Positions 44,359-53,361 of a DNA stretch of 64,000 nt are shown piece after piece (the stretch's first letter is position 1; each line of letters begins with the position of its first letter). The DNA is taken from assembly GCF_003591035.1 (NCBI RefSeq), contig NZ_QYUO01000002.1, forward strand, positions 186,001 through 250,000, written 5' to 3'. The notes under the pieces are model-generated. The model was not told the DNA's origin, made no database searches, and was given only the letters and a program-made list of their open reading frames with translations. Both the position numbers and the translations under genes were made by a program. Source of the stretch: Noviherbaspirillum saxi (GTDB taxonomy: Bacteria; Pseudomonadota; Gammaproteobacteria; Burkholderiales; Burkholderiaceae_D).

Positions 44359-45822
44359 ATGAGCGAAGACATCCTCATCAATATCACTCCCCAGGAAACA
44401 CGGGTCGCCCTGATTCTCCAGGGAGCGGTGCAGGAACTCCATATCGAGCGCACGCTGTCGCGCGGCATGGCGGGCAATATCTATCTCGGCAAGGTGGTTC
44501 GGGTGCTGCCCGGCATGCAGTCGGCGTTCATCGACATCGGGCTCGAACGCGCGGCCTTCCTGCATGTCGCCGATATCTGGGAAGCGCGGCCGCACGACAA
44601 CTCGAATACGCCGGCCACCCCCATCGAAAAGCTTTTGTACGATGGCCAGGCGATCATGGTGCAGGTCATCAAAGATCCGATCGGCACCAAGGGTGCGCGC
44701 CTGTCGACGCAAATTTCTATCGCCGGTCGCATGCTGGTCTACCTGCCGCAGGATTCGCATATCGGCATTTCGCAGCGCATCGAAAAGGAAGCCGAGCGCG
44801 AGCAGCTGAAAAGCCGTGTGCAAAAACTGCTGCCGGCGGAAGAAAAAGGCGGTTTCATTATCCGCACCATGGCCGAGGAAGCATCGGAGTCCGACCTGCA
44901 GATGGACGTCGATTACCTGCGCAAGACCTGGGCCACGATTACGCAACAAGCGAAGACCCGGCCCGCGCCGAATCTGCTGTATCAGGATCTGAATCTGGCT
45001 CAGCGCGTGCTGCGCGATTTCGTCAATGACGAAACCGCGACGATACAGATCGACTCGCGCGAAAATTTCCAGATGCTGCAGCAATTCGGCAATACCTATA
45101 CGCCGTCTGTGCTGTCCAAGCTCGTACACTACACCGGCGAACGGCCGCTCTTCGATTTGTACGGCGTGGAGGAAGAAATCCAGCGCGCGCTCGGACGGCG
45201 CGTCGACCTGAAATCAGGCGGCTACCTGATCGTCGATCAGACCGAGGCGATGACCACGATCGATGTCAATACCGGTAGCTACGTCAACGGCCGCAATTTC
45301 GATGACACGATCTTCAAGACCAACCTGGAAGCCGCGCATGCGATCGCGCGCCAGCTGCGTTTGCGCAATCTGGGCGGCATCATCATCCTCGACTTCATCG
45401 ACATGGAGAATACCGAGCACCGCAGCGCGGTGCTGGCCGAATTGAACAAGGCGTTGTCGCGCGACCGCACCAAGGTATCGGTCTCGAATTTCTCTGCCCT
45501 CGGGCTGGTCGAAATGACGCGCAAGCGCACTCGCGAATCGCTGGCGCATATCCTGTGCGAAGTCTGCCCCGCCTGCTCCGGCAAGGGGCAGGTGAAGACT
45601 GCGCGCACCATATGCTACGAGATCCTGCGTGAACTGCTACGCGAAGCAAAGCAGTTCAACCCGCGTGAATTCCGCATCCTCGCATCCCAGGTCGTGGTCG
45701 ACATGTTTCTGGAAGAAGAGTCACAGCATCTGGCAATGCTGGGCGATTTCATTGGCAAGCCGATTTCACTGCAAGTGGAGAACCTCTATCATCAGGAGCA
45801 GTACGACATCATTCTGATGTAG
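44359..45822 (+). CDS. rng: Ribonuclease G
   Basis: A 487-residue endoribonuclease of the RNase E/G family, which processes 16S rRNA 5' ends and decays mRNA. N-terminal S1 domain with RTLSRGMAGNIYLGKVVRVLP and the 5' sensor; catalytic metal ligands in TIDVNTGSYVNG and GGIIILDFIDM; a zinc-link CPACSGKG near residue 408. Length fits RNase G, without the RNase E degradosome tail. It follows maf by 208 bp; a terminator is not clear. Confidence 0.96.
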   Translation: MSEDILINITPQETRVALILQGAVQELHIERTLSRGMAGNIYLGKVVRVLPGMQSAFIDIGLERAAFLHVADIWEARPHDNSNTPATPIEKLLYDGQAIMVQVIKDPIGTKGARLSTQISIAGRMLVYLPQDSHIGISQRIEKEAEREQLKSRVQKLLPAEEKGGFIIRTMAEEASESDLQMDVDYLRKTWATITQQAKTRPAPNLLYQDLNLAQRVLRDFVNDETATIQIDSRENFQMLQQFGNTYTPSVLSKLVHYTGERPLFDLYGVEEEIQRALGRRVDLKSGGYLIVDQTEAMTTIDVNTGSYVNGRNFDDTIFKTNLEAAHAIARQLRLRNLGGIIILDFIDMENTEHRSAVLAELNKALSRDRTKVSVSNFSALGLVEMTRKRTRESLAHILCEVCPACSGKGQVKTARTICYEILRELLREAKQFNPREFRILASQVVVDMFLEEESQHLAMLGDFIGKPISLQVENLYHQEQYDIILM

Positions 45823-46096
45823 GAAATTACTCTTTATTTTTCAATGATTTACATTACGCCCGACCGCAATTTTTGGTGGCACCTACAAACCTAACTACAC
45901 ATTTTTGATGGGGCTGTCGTGAGACGGGGTAGGAAGCCATTGCCCCCGACTCGTTCAATTCCAGCTGCTGAGTATTCGCATCAACACTGGCGTGTCGATC
46001 CCACTCACCACCATTTACTGCGACTTTTACCGTCAGAAGATTAGTACCTTTTCGGAAGAAGAAAAGTTGCGCTTTTGGTAGTCATTGAGTCAGTAT

Positions 46097-46470
46097 CACG
46101 AGTGGAGTAAGCAAGGCATCCGTATCCCGTAGGCCGTCAATCTGTCGGTACGCAATCTGAATGAACCGGACCTTTCTGAAAGTCTGATTTCTCTTCTCAA
46201 GACCTGGGACGCGGAATCGGACTGGCTAGGGATAGAGGTTACTGAAAGCAGCGTGATGCAAGACCCGGAGAAATCAATTTCCGAGCTTGATCTTCTGATG
46301 AACAGAGGATTTCGGTTTTTTATCGATGACTTCGGGGTGGGGTATTCCTCGCTAAGACACTTGATGCAATGGCCGGTTGACGTGATCAAGATCGACCACA
46401 GATTCACTAGTTCCTGCGGTTGGGAACGGGGGCCTGCTGGGGGCCGAATCACGGGTTCTCGAAGCGCCTC
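46097..46470 (+). pseudogene. EAL-domain c-di-GMP phosphodiesterase remnant
   Basis: Reading the frame shows HEWSKQGIRIP, then an in-frame TAG (46130-46132), then AVNLSVRNLNEPDLSESL, GIEVTESSVMQD and FFIDDFGVGYSSLRHLMQW ending VDVIKIDHRF. These are the core EAL motifs (DDFG loop, VKID strand) without the EAL segment itself; the upstream part and the C-terminus are lost. Since the frame is interrupted and both ends are missing, it is a dead copy. The 45823-46096 stretch holds only degraded N-terminal sequence of the same domain. Confidence 0.7.
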
Positions 46471-46563
46471 GTCTGCCGCCAATATTGGTATCACGCAGAT
46501 CACAACCTCTACATCTTTGCCATCGAAAGCACGCGACGATCAATTCGTACTCACTAAGGCTTT

Positions 46564-46975
46564 GTCGGAAAAGTATGGATTGAAAATCAGACGGAGTGGA
46601 TTGAGGATATGGCACACGACTATACGTTCTTGAGAAGGCAAGGTGCCCACGCGTGTGGACTTGAATGCGGCTATCCCCGCCCGTTTCATATGGTTCGGGC
46701 GATGTGGAGCAGCATGGACTTGGCGTAATCGAATTTTTATAGTGTCCAGAAACGCCAGCAGGATGCGCAACTGTGGAGGCTCGCGAATGCTGTAGGCATT
46801 CTGGTTGCCTTGCCGTTTCGACGCCTCGAACAGGAGGAGGCAATGCGTCGTATAGCGCAGCACGATGAGCTTACGGGACTGGCGAATCGAGTATATTTTC
46901 GGGAGATGGTGGAGAGCGCATGCAGAAAGACTGCCGAGGCGCATTGGACGAGCATTCCGCTACTGCGGCTGCGTT
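46564..46975 (+). pseudogene. GAF-GGDEF diguanylate cyclase remnant
   Basis: Two decayed pieces: a GAF end (VWIENQTEWIEDMAHDYTFL then GAHACGLECGYPRPFHMV) around 46575-46700, and the start of a GGDEF domain (RIAQHDELTGLANRVYFREM) around 46850-46915, with stop codons between them and nothing of the catalytic GGDEF loop after it. A diguanylate cyclase once stood here. The rest to 47222 holds no supported gene. Confidence 0.6.
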
Positions 46976-47222
46976 AACGTTGAAACCCGAAAAGACAAAA
47001 GGCGTTCCCCCATAAAACCGGGACTCCACCAAGAGATATGCGGATTTCAGTAAAGCCTTAGGATGAATTCTTATAAGACCACGTTAAAGGGCAAATATCT
47101 ATTCGACCCAGAATACTGACTCTGGTGATAAGATTTCTGTAGAGCGACCAAGCTGATGTAGAATTTAACACTACCAAATCATCATTCTTTTGTACCAACA
47201 AAGGTTGTTCCGTACCTTCCCA

Positions 47223-49073
47223 ATGCATATGGATGACCTTCCGGATAAAAATACATGTAAACACATCGTTCAGTTTTATGCGAATGAGGACCATCTTCTA
47301 GATTCCGTTTCCGCATTTATTGGCAGTGGTCTTTTGACCGGCGATCTCGCTATTCTTATTGCCACTGAGCCGCATCTTGCCGCTCTCCGCCAGCGCCTAA
47401 AAAAAGAAGTTGGCGAGTCTGCGGCCAGCATGCTTCACGACCAAAGGCACTGTCTTTTTCTTGATGCAGACAAGGTGCTGCCAAGCATACTGATTGATGG
47501 CTGGCCAGATCAGCAACGATTCAATGAAGTCATCGGCCATTTAATAAACTCCTTTAGCGCTGGCGCCGACAGGCACGTACGTGCGTTCGGTGAAATGGTG
47601 GCCTTGCTGTGCGAGCAAGGAAAACACGATGCGGCCATTCGTGTTGAAGAGTTATGGAACGGATTGGCCAAACATTATTCCTTTACACTGCTTTGTGGTT
47701 ATCCCTTAAGCGTGTTTCCAGCTGACCAACATACCCGCGCCATCAATGACATTTGCCATTTGCACTCGCGTGTATGCCCAGCCGAAGCAGAGTACGGCGA
47801 ATGCGTGACAGAGGAAGGCCACCTGACACTCGTCAGGTTACAGCATCAAACTTATGCGCTCAAGGCCGAGGCAGAACGGCGGAAAAGGGCTGAAGAAGCA
47901 CTTCGCGATCATGAACGTCTACTGATCCAGCGAACGGACGCGCTGACGCAGGCAAATGTGCAGCTCAAGGATGAGGTGGAAAAGCGCAAGCGCAGCGAGA
48001 AAGAGCTGCTGCACACGCAGTACGTACTTACCCATGCCCAAAGCGTTGCGCATCTTGGAAGCTGGGAAATCGATGCTACTACCGCAGAGCTTACTTGCTC
48101 GGACGAGTTCTATCGGATATGTGGATTGGAACCGCAATCACGAAAGCTCGATCTGGAGTTCTCACTGAGTATCGTGCATCCTGATGACCAACAAGCAACA
48201 CGAGCCGCCGTGGCAGCGACCAGGAAGCATGGACTACCGTATAACATCGAAAAAAGAATTATCCGGCCCGATGGCTCTGTGCGTTATGTGCTCAGCAAGG
48301 GCCATCCTGTCTACAATGAGAAACAAGAGCTCGTCACGATGATTGGCTCGTTTATGGACATTACTGAACGCAAGCTGGCTGAGCGGGCATTACAGCAATC
48401 ACACGACGATTTGAGGCGTCTGACAGCACACCAGCAAAAACTCAAGGAAGAGGAGCGAAAACGCATTGCACGGGAAATTCATGACGAGTTGGGCGGCGTG
48501 CTTACCGGGCTGAAGGCCTACCTGACTGTCGCAATTCAGAACGCCGAAGACGCCGGCATGGCGCCTGACAAGCTTCTCATTGAGGCCTCCCATTTCATCG
48601 ATGGCGCGGTTGAATCAGTCCGTCGGATTATTTCCGACTTGCGTCCTAGCGTACTTGATCAGCTCGGCGTCTGGGCAGCCATCGAGTGGTACGCGGACCG
48701 CATCGCTACACAAACCGGACTGTCATGCCAATGCATGATTACCAGAACGGCGGCTGACATCGAGCTTGATACAGAGCGAAGCACGATGCTGTTTCGCATC
48801 GTTCAGGAAGCGCTGACCAATGTCATTCGCCATGCAAACGCATCAGAAGTCAGAATTGGCGTCGGGTACCAGGACAATTGCATTATCATAGAAGTGGAAG
48901 ACGACGGAAAAGGAATCGATACCGATAATTTTCCGCAAAGGGAATCATGGGGTATTCGCGGTATGTATGAACGGGTCAGGTACTTCGGTGGCGAATTCGT
49001 CATTACCGGAATGCCGGGACAGGGGACCATCCTGATGCTTAAGCTACCATTGCAAAGTCCCCATGTCTGTTAA
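47223..49073 (+). CDS. MEDS-PAS histidine kinase
   Basis: A 616-residue sensor kinase without transmembrane segments. Residues about 8-195 are a MEDS/DcmR-type sensory domain (KHIVQFYANEDHLLDSVSAF, GSGLLTGDLAILIATEPH). Then a coiled coil (AERRKRAEEALRDHERLL), a PAS domain of the PAS_3 type (HLGSWEIDATTAELTCSDEF), HisKA_3 with the histidine in RKRIAREIHDELGGVLTGLK, and HATPase (FRIVQEALTNVIRHANASEV, DDGKGIDTDN). The ATG at 47223 (MHMDD) is preferred; a TTG upstream is possible. It overlaps the response-regulator gene by 11 bp, forming a two-gene operon. Confidence 0.88.
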   Translation: MHMDDLPDKNTCKHIVQFYANEDHLLDSVSAFIGSGLLTGDLAILIATEPHLAALRQRLKKEVGESAASMLHDQRHCLFLDADKVLPSILIDGWPDQQRFNEVIGHLINSFSAGADRHVRAFGEMVALLCEQGKHDAAIRVEELWNGLAKHYSFTLLCGYPLSVFPADQHTRAINDICHLHSRVCPAEAEYGECVTEEGHLTLVRLQHQTYALKAEAERRKRAEEALRDHERLLIQRTDALTQANVQLKDEVEKRKRSEKELLHTQYVLTHAQSVAHLGSWEIDATTAELTCSDEFYRICGLEPQSRKLDLEFSLSIVHPDDQQATRAAVAATRKHGLPYNIEKRIIRPDGSVRYVLSKGHPVYNEKQELVTMIGSFMDITERKLAERALQQSHDDLRRLTAHQQKLKEEERKRIAREIHDELGGVLTGLKAYLTVAIQNAEDAGMAPDKLLIEASHFIDGAVESVRRIISDLRPSVLDQLGVWAAIEWYADRIATQTGLSCQCMITRTAADIELDTERSTMLFRIVQEALTNVIRHANASEVRIGVGYQDNCIIIEVEDDGKGIDTDNFPQRESWGIRGMYERVRYFGGEFVITGMPGQGTILMLKLPLQSPHVC

Positions 49074-49704
49074 GAAGATCCGAATCCTGCTGGTGGACGA
49101 CCATACCGTTGCTCGCAGCGGCGTGCGCCTGATGCTCAACTCGGCACATGATATTGAAGTGGTTGCCGAAGCCGAGGATGCGCATACCGCATTGCGGATT
49201 GCGCAGACCAACGGCTTTGATGTCGCGCTGGTAGATATTGCGTTACCAGACAAGAATGGACTCGAACTACTCAGGCTGCTACGTGCCGAACATAAAAAGC
49301 TGGCCGTCTTGGTGTTGAGCATGTACTCGGAAGAGGTCTATGCACTGCGCGCGTTTAAACTCGGTGCCTCCGGTTATTTGTCGAAGACAAGCCCGGCGGC
49401 GGTCCTCGAAACAGCCATTCGTAAGGCTGCTGCGGGAAGCCGATATATCAGTCCTACCATTGCCGAAAAGTTTGTCAGCATGATCAGCGGCGAAGCTCTT
49501 ACTTCCTTCGAAGCACTCTCTGATCGTGAACTAGAAGTATTGAAATTGATTGCGTCCGGCGAAAGCCTTGTCCGGATCGCCGACACGCTCCATCTCAGTG
49601 CAAGCACGGTCACTACTTACCGTCGACGAATCTTGGAAAAGATTGGACTAAGTACGAATTCAGAAATGGCGCAATACGCCCGTCAGAATGGCCTTCTGAT
49701 GTGA
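49063..49704 (+). CDS. NarL/FixJ-type response regulator
   Basis: A 213-residue two-component regulator. Receiver: IRILLVDDHTVARSGVRLML, phospho-acceptor Asp in FDVALVDIALPDKNG, Ser in VLVLSMYSEE, Lys in GYLSKTSPA. The LuxR helix-turn-helix is LSDRELEVLKLIASGESL then ADTLHLSASTVTTYRRRIL. The start overlaps the kinase, and the pair almost certainly works together (HisKA_3 with LuxR-type regulators is the standard combination). A MITE-like element starts 13 bp after the stop. Confidence 0.93.
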   Translation: MSVKKIRILLVDDHTVARSGVRLMLNSAHDIEVVAEAEDAHTALRIAQTNGFDVALVDIALPDKNGLELLRLLRAEHKKLAVLVLSMYSEEVYALRAFKLGASGYLSKTSPAAVLETAIRKAAAGSRYISPTIAEKFVSMISGEALTSFEALSDRELEVLKLIASGESLVRIADTLHLSASTVTTYRRRILEKIGLSTNSEMAQYARQNGLLM

Positions 49705-49716
49705 TCAGAGGCTTAG

Positions 49717-49872
49717 GGCCCGTCCAGGAATGAGGTGTGCATTTTGGTGGTCGTAGCGGGATGCGATGCAAGGCGCCCGACGCGCCGCAGTGCGAGCACT
49801 GCCAGCGGCGGGTAACGCCGCAGCGCGCCCGCTACGGCCACCACAAATGTGCAACTTATTCCTGGACGGGCC
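49717..49872. mobile_element. 156-bp MITE-like element
   Basis: An element with about 45-bp imperfect terminal inverted repeats beginning GGCCCGTCCAGGAAT and ending with its complement, flanked by a 5-bp direct repeat CTTAG (49712-49716 and 49873-49877) as a target-site duplication. It has a GC-rich centre and no coding capacity, so it is non-autonomous. It was probably moved by an unidentified DDE transposase that recognises the same ends. Confidence 0.75.
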
Positions 49873-49877
49873 CTTAG

Positions 49878-50472
49878 TGTATCCAGACTGATTAAAGAGG
49901 CGCATTGTCGCAGCATCATTTTCAACGGTAATGCAGCTGCTTTGAGCGACGAATCCCGCGCCCTTATGCGGGATTTAGGCGGACCTATGCGGCCGTGAAC
50001 CTTGTCTCCCTAAAAATGTGACCCATACGCTCCGGACTCGCACAATCGGTGTGTAACCTCATCACCTATCAAACACTCCAAAGTCCGTGGGTCGTCGGCG
50101 CGCATGCCAATTTTGCCCCGCATCTTTCAGTACGCAAGGACTCACGGCGGCGGCGCAGTTCGTTTGAAACCGGCCTCGTCTTTTGATTATTCTCAACACA
50201 AAGTTGCAAACTACCTTTTCCGTCACACGGTAAGCAAATTCCTACAGTCTGGGACCAACGTTTACATGACATCAAAATGCACATTCGCTGATAGATGAGC
50301 GAAGGAAAGGTCGCAATACTGATCTTTCAAAAAAACATATAAACAATGAGACATGCAGGAACTAGGCACTTCTATTCACAGCGCGCCCTGGTATTGCTTA
50401 CCCGTCGAAAAACCTGAAACCCGCGGATCGGAAGATCACCATCTAAGTCAATGGCTTGTCGCGAGAGAGACC
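49878..50472. other. Intergenic, no supported gene
   Basis: About 600 bp between the MITE and the next response regulator. Only short ORFs without ribosome sites or protein-like composition occur. The upstream extension of the following receiver frame (50353-50472) reads in frame but has no family match, and its ribosome site is weaker than the one at 50473. Confidence 0.5.
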
Positions 50473-50868
50473 ATGCTTCGCGTCATGGTGGTTGAGGATT
50501 CCGATGCCGTATGTGGGGTATGGCGCCATATGATCGACAAGATCGAGGGCTTGTTGTTATGCGGCGAGTATGGTCATGTGATGGCCGCTCTCGTAGGCAT
50601 TGCGAAAAATCAACCAGACGTCGTTCTGCTTGACATTCAACTTCGCGGTGAATGCGGGGCTCCGGTTCTGCAGTTGGCGATGGAGCGCTATGCCCACACA
50701 AAGGTCATCGTGGTGTCTAACTATGCCGACGACATTTATCGACGGCATTACATCAATGCAGGCGCATATGCTTTTTTCGATAAGAGCTATGAATTGAAAG
50801 CGCTTCGCCGCACTCTCGAGCAGCTTGCGATGGCCCGGCTAAATCGAGGGGACAGCTATGCAGATTAA
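50473..50868 (+). CDS. Single-domain response regulator
   Basis: A 131-residue receiver without an output domain, like CheY/Spo0F-type relays. LRVMVVEDSDAVCGVWRHM, the phospho-acceptor Asp in DVVLLDIQLRGECG, Ser in VIVVSNYADD, Lys in AFFDKSYELK. The ATG at 50473 has GAGAGA upstream; the frame extends to 50353 but the domain starts here. It overlaps the next gene by 11 bp, linking it to the PAS-phasin frame and to phaB. Confidence 0.8.
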   Translation: MLRVMVVEDSDAVCGVWRHMIDKIEGLLLCGEYGHVMAALVGIAKNQPDVVLLDIQLRGECGAPVLQLAMERYAHTKVIVVSNYADDIYRRHYINAGAYAFFDKSYELKALRRTLEQLAMARLNRGDSYAD

Positions 50869-51274
50869 TGGACACGATGGATCAATGTGTTCTGTGGCAC
50901 CCATGGCGATCGATATAACGCAGCCGTTCACAATATTGCTTGACCGTGCCAACCATATTGCATTTGCCAGTTCTACTGTCGAAATCTGGCTTGGCCATGA
51001 TTATGAAGTCCTTCCTGGTTTACCTATCACTCTACTGTTACCTGAATCACGAACACACCATGAGTGGGGTCAATTGTGCAGCGATCCAAAATTTGGCCTG
51101 CACGAGCCATGGACATTTTCTACATGCGCGTTCCCATCCCAGTGCTGTTTCTATGCCCCCGAAGGATCGAGGCTTTTCGACCCCACTATTGCTTTTCACC
51201 CCGGACAGATAAAAAAGTCATTTCCCCGCCTGTTCCGGTCACCATTTATCAACAACATAAAAAAGGAGAGTAAT
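50858..51274 (+). CDS. PAS-like segment fused in frame to phasin
   Basis: The open frame running into the phasin begins with MQINGHDGS, then a truncated PAS-like part (ITQPFTILLDRANHIAFASS, LPGLPITLLLPESRTHHEWG). After that, the sequence (WTFSTCAFPSQCCFYAPEG) loses the PAS pattern. It may be translated as one 330-residue PAS-phasin protein, or be a decayed gene whose frame happens to stay open into the real phasin start at 51275. The 11-bp overlap with the receiver supports expression. Confidence 0.45.
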
Positions 51275-51850
51275 TTGTTCACGCCAGATCAACCGCTTTT
51301 TCCGGTTACCCGGAACGTCATTGAAGCACAGATGACGATAGTTGCGTCAAGCAGTCGTATGGTAGTGAAGACCAGCACGCAGATTGCAAAGGTCAATCTG
51401 CAGACAGCGACCGTCAATTGGGATAGCGCTCATGCGGCGGCAAGACGCATTCTTTCCACACAAGATCCGCAAGAACGCGTTTCGCTCACTGCAGCGAACA
51501 TCAAACAGAATGTGGAAGCGGCAACGCTGTACACACGTTCTGTTGCAGACATTTTTTCTTTAGCTTGCAGCGAATTCGCGGCTGATTTGGCATCCCATAG
51601 CAAGGAGCTGCAACAACAGTTCGCCGCTGCCTTCGATCAGGCGACACGAACGAATTTGGCCGGTAATGAGACTACCCGCCCGCTGTTTTACGCAACACTA
51701 AATACACTGGTTTCAGGATACGAACGATGGACCGATACAATGTTCCGATCGACCAGCATGCCCGATAAAGAGCCTCCAGCTTCCAACGAAAACGTCGCGC
51801 GTAAATCAGAAAAGCAACCGGTCAAGCGGACTCCGACCGCATTGCAGTGA
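51275..51850 (+). CDS. phaP: Phasin, PHB granule-associated protein
   Basis: A 191-residue phasin (Phasin_2 family) that coats polyhydroxybutyrate granules. MFTPDQPLFPVTRNVIEAQM is typical of the N-terminus; the centre is amphipathic helices (KVNLQTATVNWDSAHAAARR, FSLACSEFAADLASHSKELQ), and the C-terminus is Lys/Pro/Thr-rich (KSEKQPVKRTPTALQ). A TTG start at 51275 with AAAAGGAG upstream gives the normal phasin N-terminus. It lies 95 bp before phaB. Confidence 0.8.
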   Translation: MFTPDQPLFPVTRNVIEAQMTIVASSSRMVVKTSTQIAKVNLQTATVNWDSAHAAARRILSTQDPQERVSLTAANIKQNVEAATLYTRSVADIFSLACSEFAADLASHSKELQQQFAAAFDQATRTNLAGNETTRPLFYATLNTLVSGYERWTDTMFRSTSMPDKEPPASNENVARKSEKQPVKRTPTALQ

Positions 51851-51944
51851 CTGAGCTAGCCAGCGCGCGACGTGAGACTTGTAACACATACGAAGTCACA
51901 TCAAAAAATATTTGAAGGTACACATTAACTGAAAAGGACGCATC

Positions 51945-52685
51945 ATGACAAAGATCGCATTAGTGACCGGCGGAATGGGAGGCTTAGGAGAAGCCATCAG
52001 TATGAAGTTGGCGTCAGTGGGTTATCGAGTGGTCACCACTTACTCGCCAGGCAATACTAAGTCCCAGCAATGGTTGGCGGACATGGAAGCCGGCGGTTTC
52101 GGTTTCCGTGCTTACCCTTGTGATGTAGCAGATGATGAATCCGCACAGGAATGCATCAATCGGATTACCAAGGAACTTGGACCGATTGATGTCCTGGTCA
52201 ACAATGCAGGAATCACGCGCGATACGACATTCAAGAAAATGGGCAAGCCTGATTGGGATGCAGTGATGAAGACCAATCTCGATTCCGTATTCAACATGAC
52301 TAAGCCGATATGCGATGGGATGATGGAACGTGGTTGGGGCCGAATAATTAACATCTCGTCTGTGAATGGCCAAAAAGGCGCTTTCGGGCAAACCAATTAT
52401 TCAGCTGCCAAGGCGGGTATGCATGGCTTTACCAAGGCGTTAGCTTTGGAAGTGGCACGCAGGGGGATAACCGTCAATACCGTGTCGCCTGGTTACATTG
52501 CCACGAAAATGGTAAGGGAGATTTCTCGGGAAGTACTGGATACGAAGATCATTCCGCAAATTCCGATGTCTCGCCTGGGCAAGCCTGAAGAAGTCGCCGG
52601 ACTGGTCGCTTATCTGGCATCTGATGAGGCAGCGTTCCTTACCGGAGCCAATATTGCGATTAATGGCGGACAACACATGCATTAA
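51945..52685 (+). CDS. phaB: Acetoacetyl-CoA reductase
   Basis: A 246-residue NADPH-dependent SDR of PHB synthesis that reduces acetoacetyl-CoA to (R)-3-hydroxybutyryl-CoA. The cofactor loop is ALVTGGMGGLGEAI, then LVNNAGITRD; the catalytic Ser is in ISSVNGQKGAFGQTN, then Tyr-x3-Lys (YSAAK). The ending GANIAINGGQHMH is the usual PhaB C-terminus. AAAAGGAC precedes the ATG. Synthase (phaC) and thiolase (phaA) genes are not in the window. Confidence 0.95.
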   Translation: MTKIALVTGGMGGLGEAISMKLASVGYRVVTTYSPGNTKSQQWLADMEAGGFGFRAYPCDVADDESAQECINRITKELGPIDVLVNNAGITRDTTFKKMGKPDWDAVMKTNLDSVFNMTKPICDGMMERGWGRIINISSVNGQKGAFGQTNYSAAKAGMHGFTKALALEVARRGITVNTVSPGYIATKMVREISREVLDTKIIPQIPMSRLGKPEEVAGLVAYLASDEAAFLTGANIAINGGQHMH

Positions 52686-52955
52686 ACCAGCGTACGACGA
52701 AAAGGGGACCTCCAACCATTTTTGTAAAATATGCGATGGAGGCCTTCCCTAGCCACGCTCGCCATGGATAGATATACGTCGATGCGGACGTCTATGTAGA
52801 CAATTATCTCCGTAAAAGGTCTATCTTCATAAAAATTCGACATGGGGGCGGAATGGTATCGAATTATGTTCGGCATCCAAGATTAAACTCAATCCGCTAT
52901 TTAAAGCAAAGTGTGATCTGGATAGCAGTGGAGATTAAAGCTGCTGTTATCCGGC
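52686..52955. other. Intergenic, no gene seen
   Basis: About 270 bp between phaB and the transposase remnant, with no credible gene, repeat or terminator. Plain AT/GC-mixed sequence. Confidence 0.4.
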
Positions 52956-52959
52956 TAGT

Positions 52960-53273
52960 TTGACCGCGCAGAAGGCATGAGAAGAAAAGGCGTACAGACG
53001 TATTTCGGACACTTCCATAAAGAAACGTCGCTTTCAATATGAGTGGGAGCCGCTGTTCAGTTTTTGGCGTCTTTTTCGTCCCTATGGCTGCCCAAACATG
53101 CACCGGAACGCACTCCGCTGGATACACTGTGGGGCCAGGGCAAGGACGCCATCTGCGCGAACAAGCAATATACCTCGATCGATGAACAGATCGCGTCGTT
53201 GATCGATTACGTCACAGGACCGTCGAATGCCAAAACGCTGCAAACCTCTGGCGTTCTATCCGAAGATTTTTGA
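52960..53273 (+). pseudogene. IS630-type transposase remnant
   Basis: The C-terminal part of an IS630-family DDE transposase: RAEGMRRKGVQTYF up to about 53030, then LWLPKHAPERTPLDTLWGQG, KDAICANKQYTSIDEQ and the family ending LQTSGVLSEDF. A stop interrupts the frame at about 53041, and the N-terminal two thirds, including the first catalytic Asp, are missing. The usual ELNP is changed to ERTP. The ends of the element are not recognisable. Confidence 0.7.
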
Positions 53274-53361
53274 CTGTGTCGCGTAATGTCAAGGAAGTTT
53301 TGTTTACCTGCTTAGCTGATCCGCGAGACTACCGTAGGCCCTGCCCTGATTATCTTGCAGT

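Noticed and set aside
50069..50298. Short ORFs on both strands before the lone receiver
   Set aside because: No ribosome sites, poor composition, and mutually overlapping.
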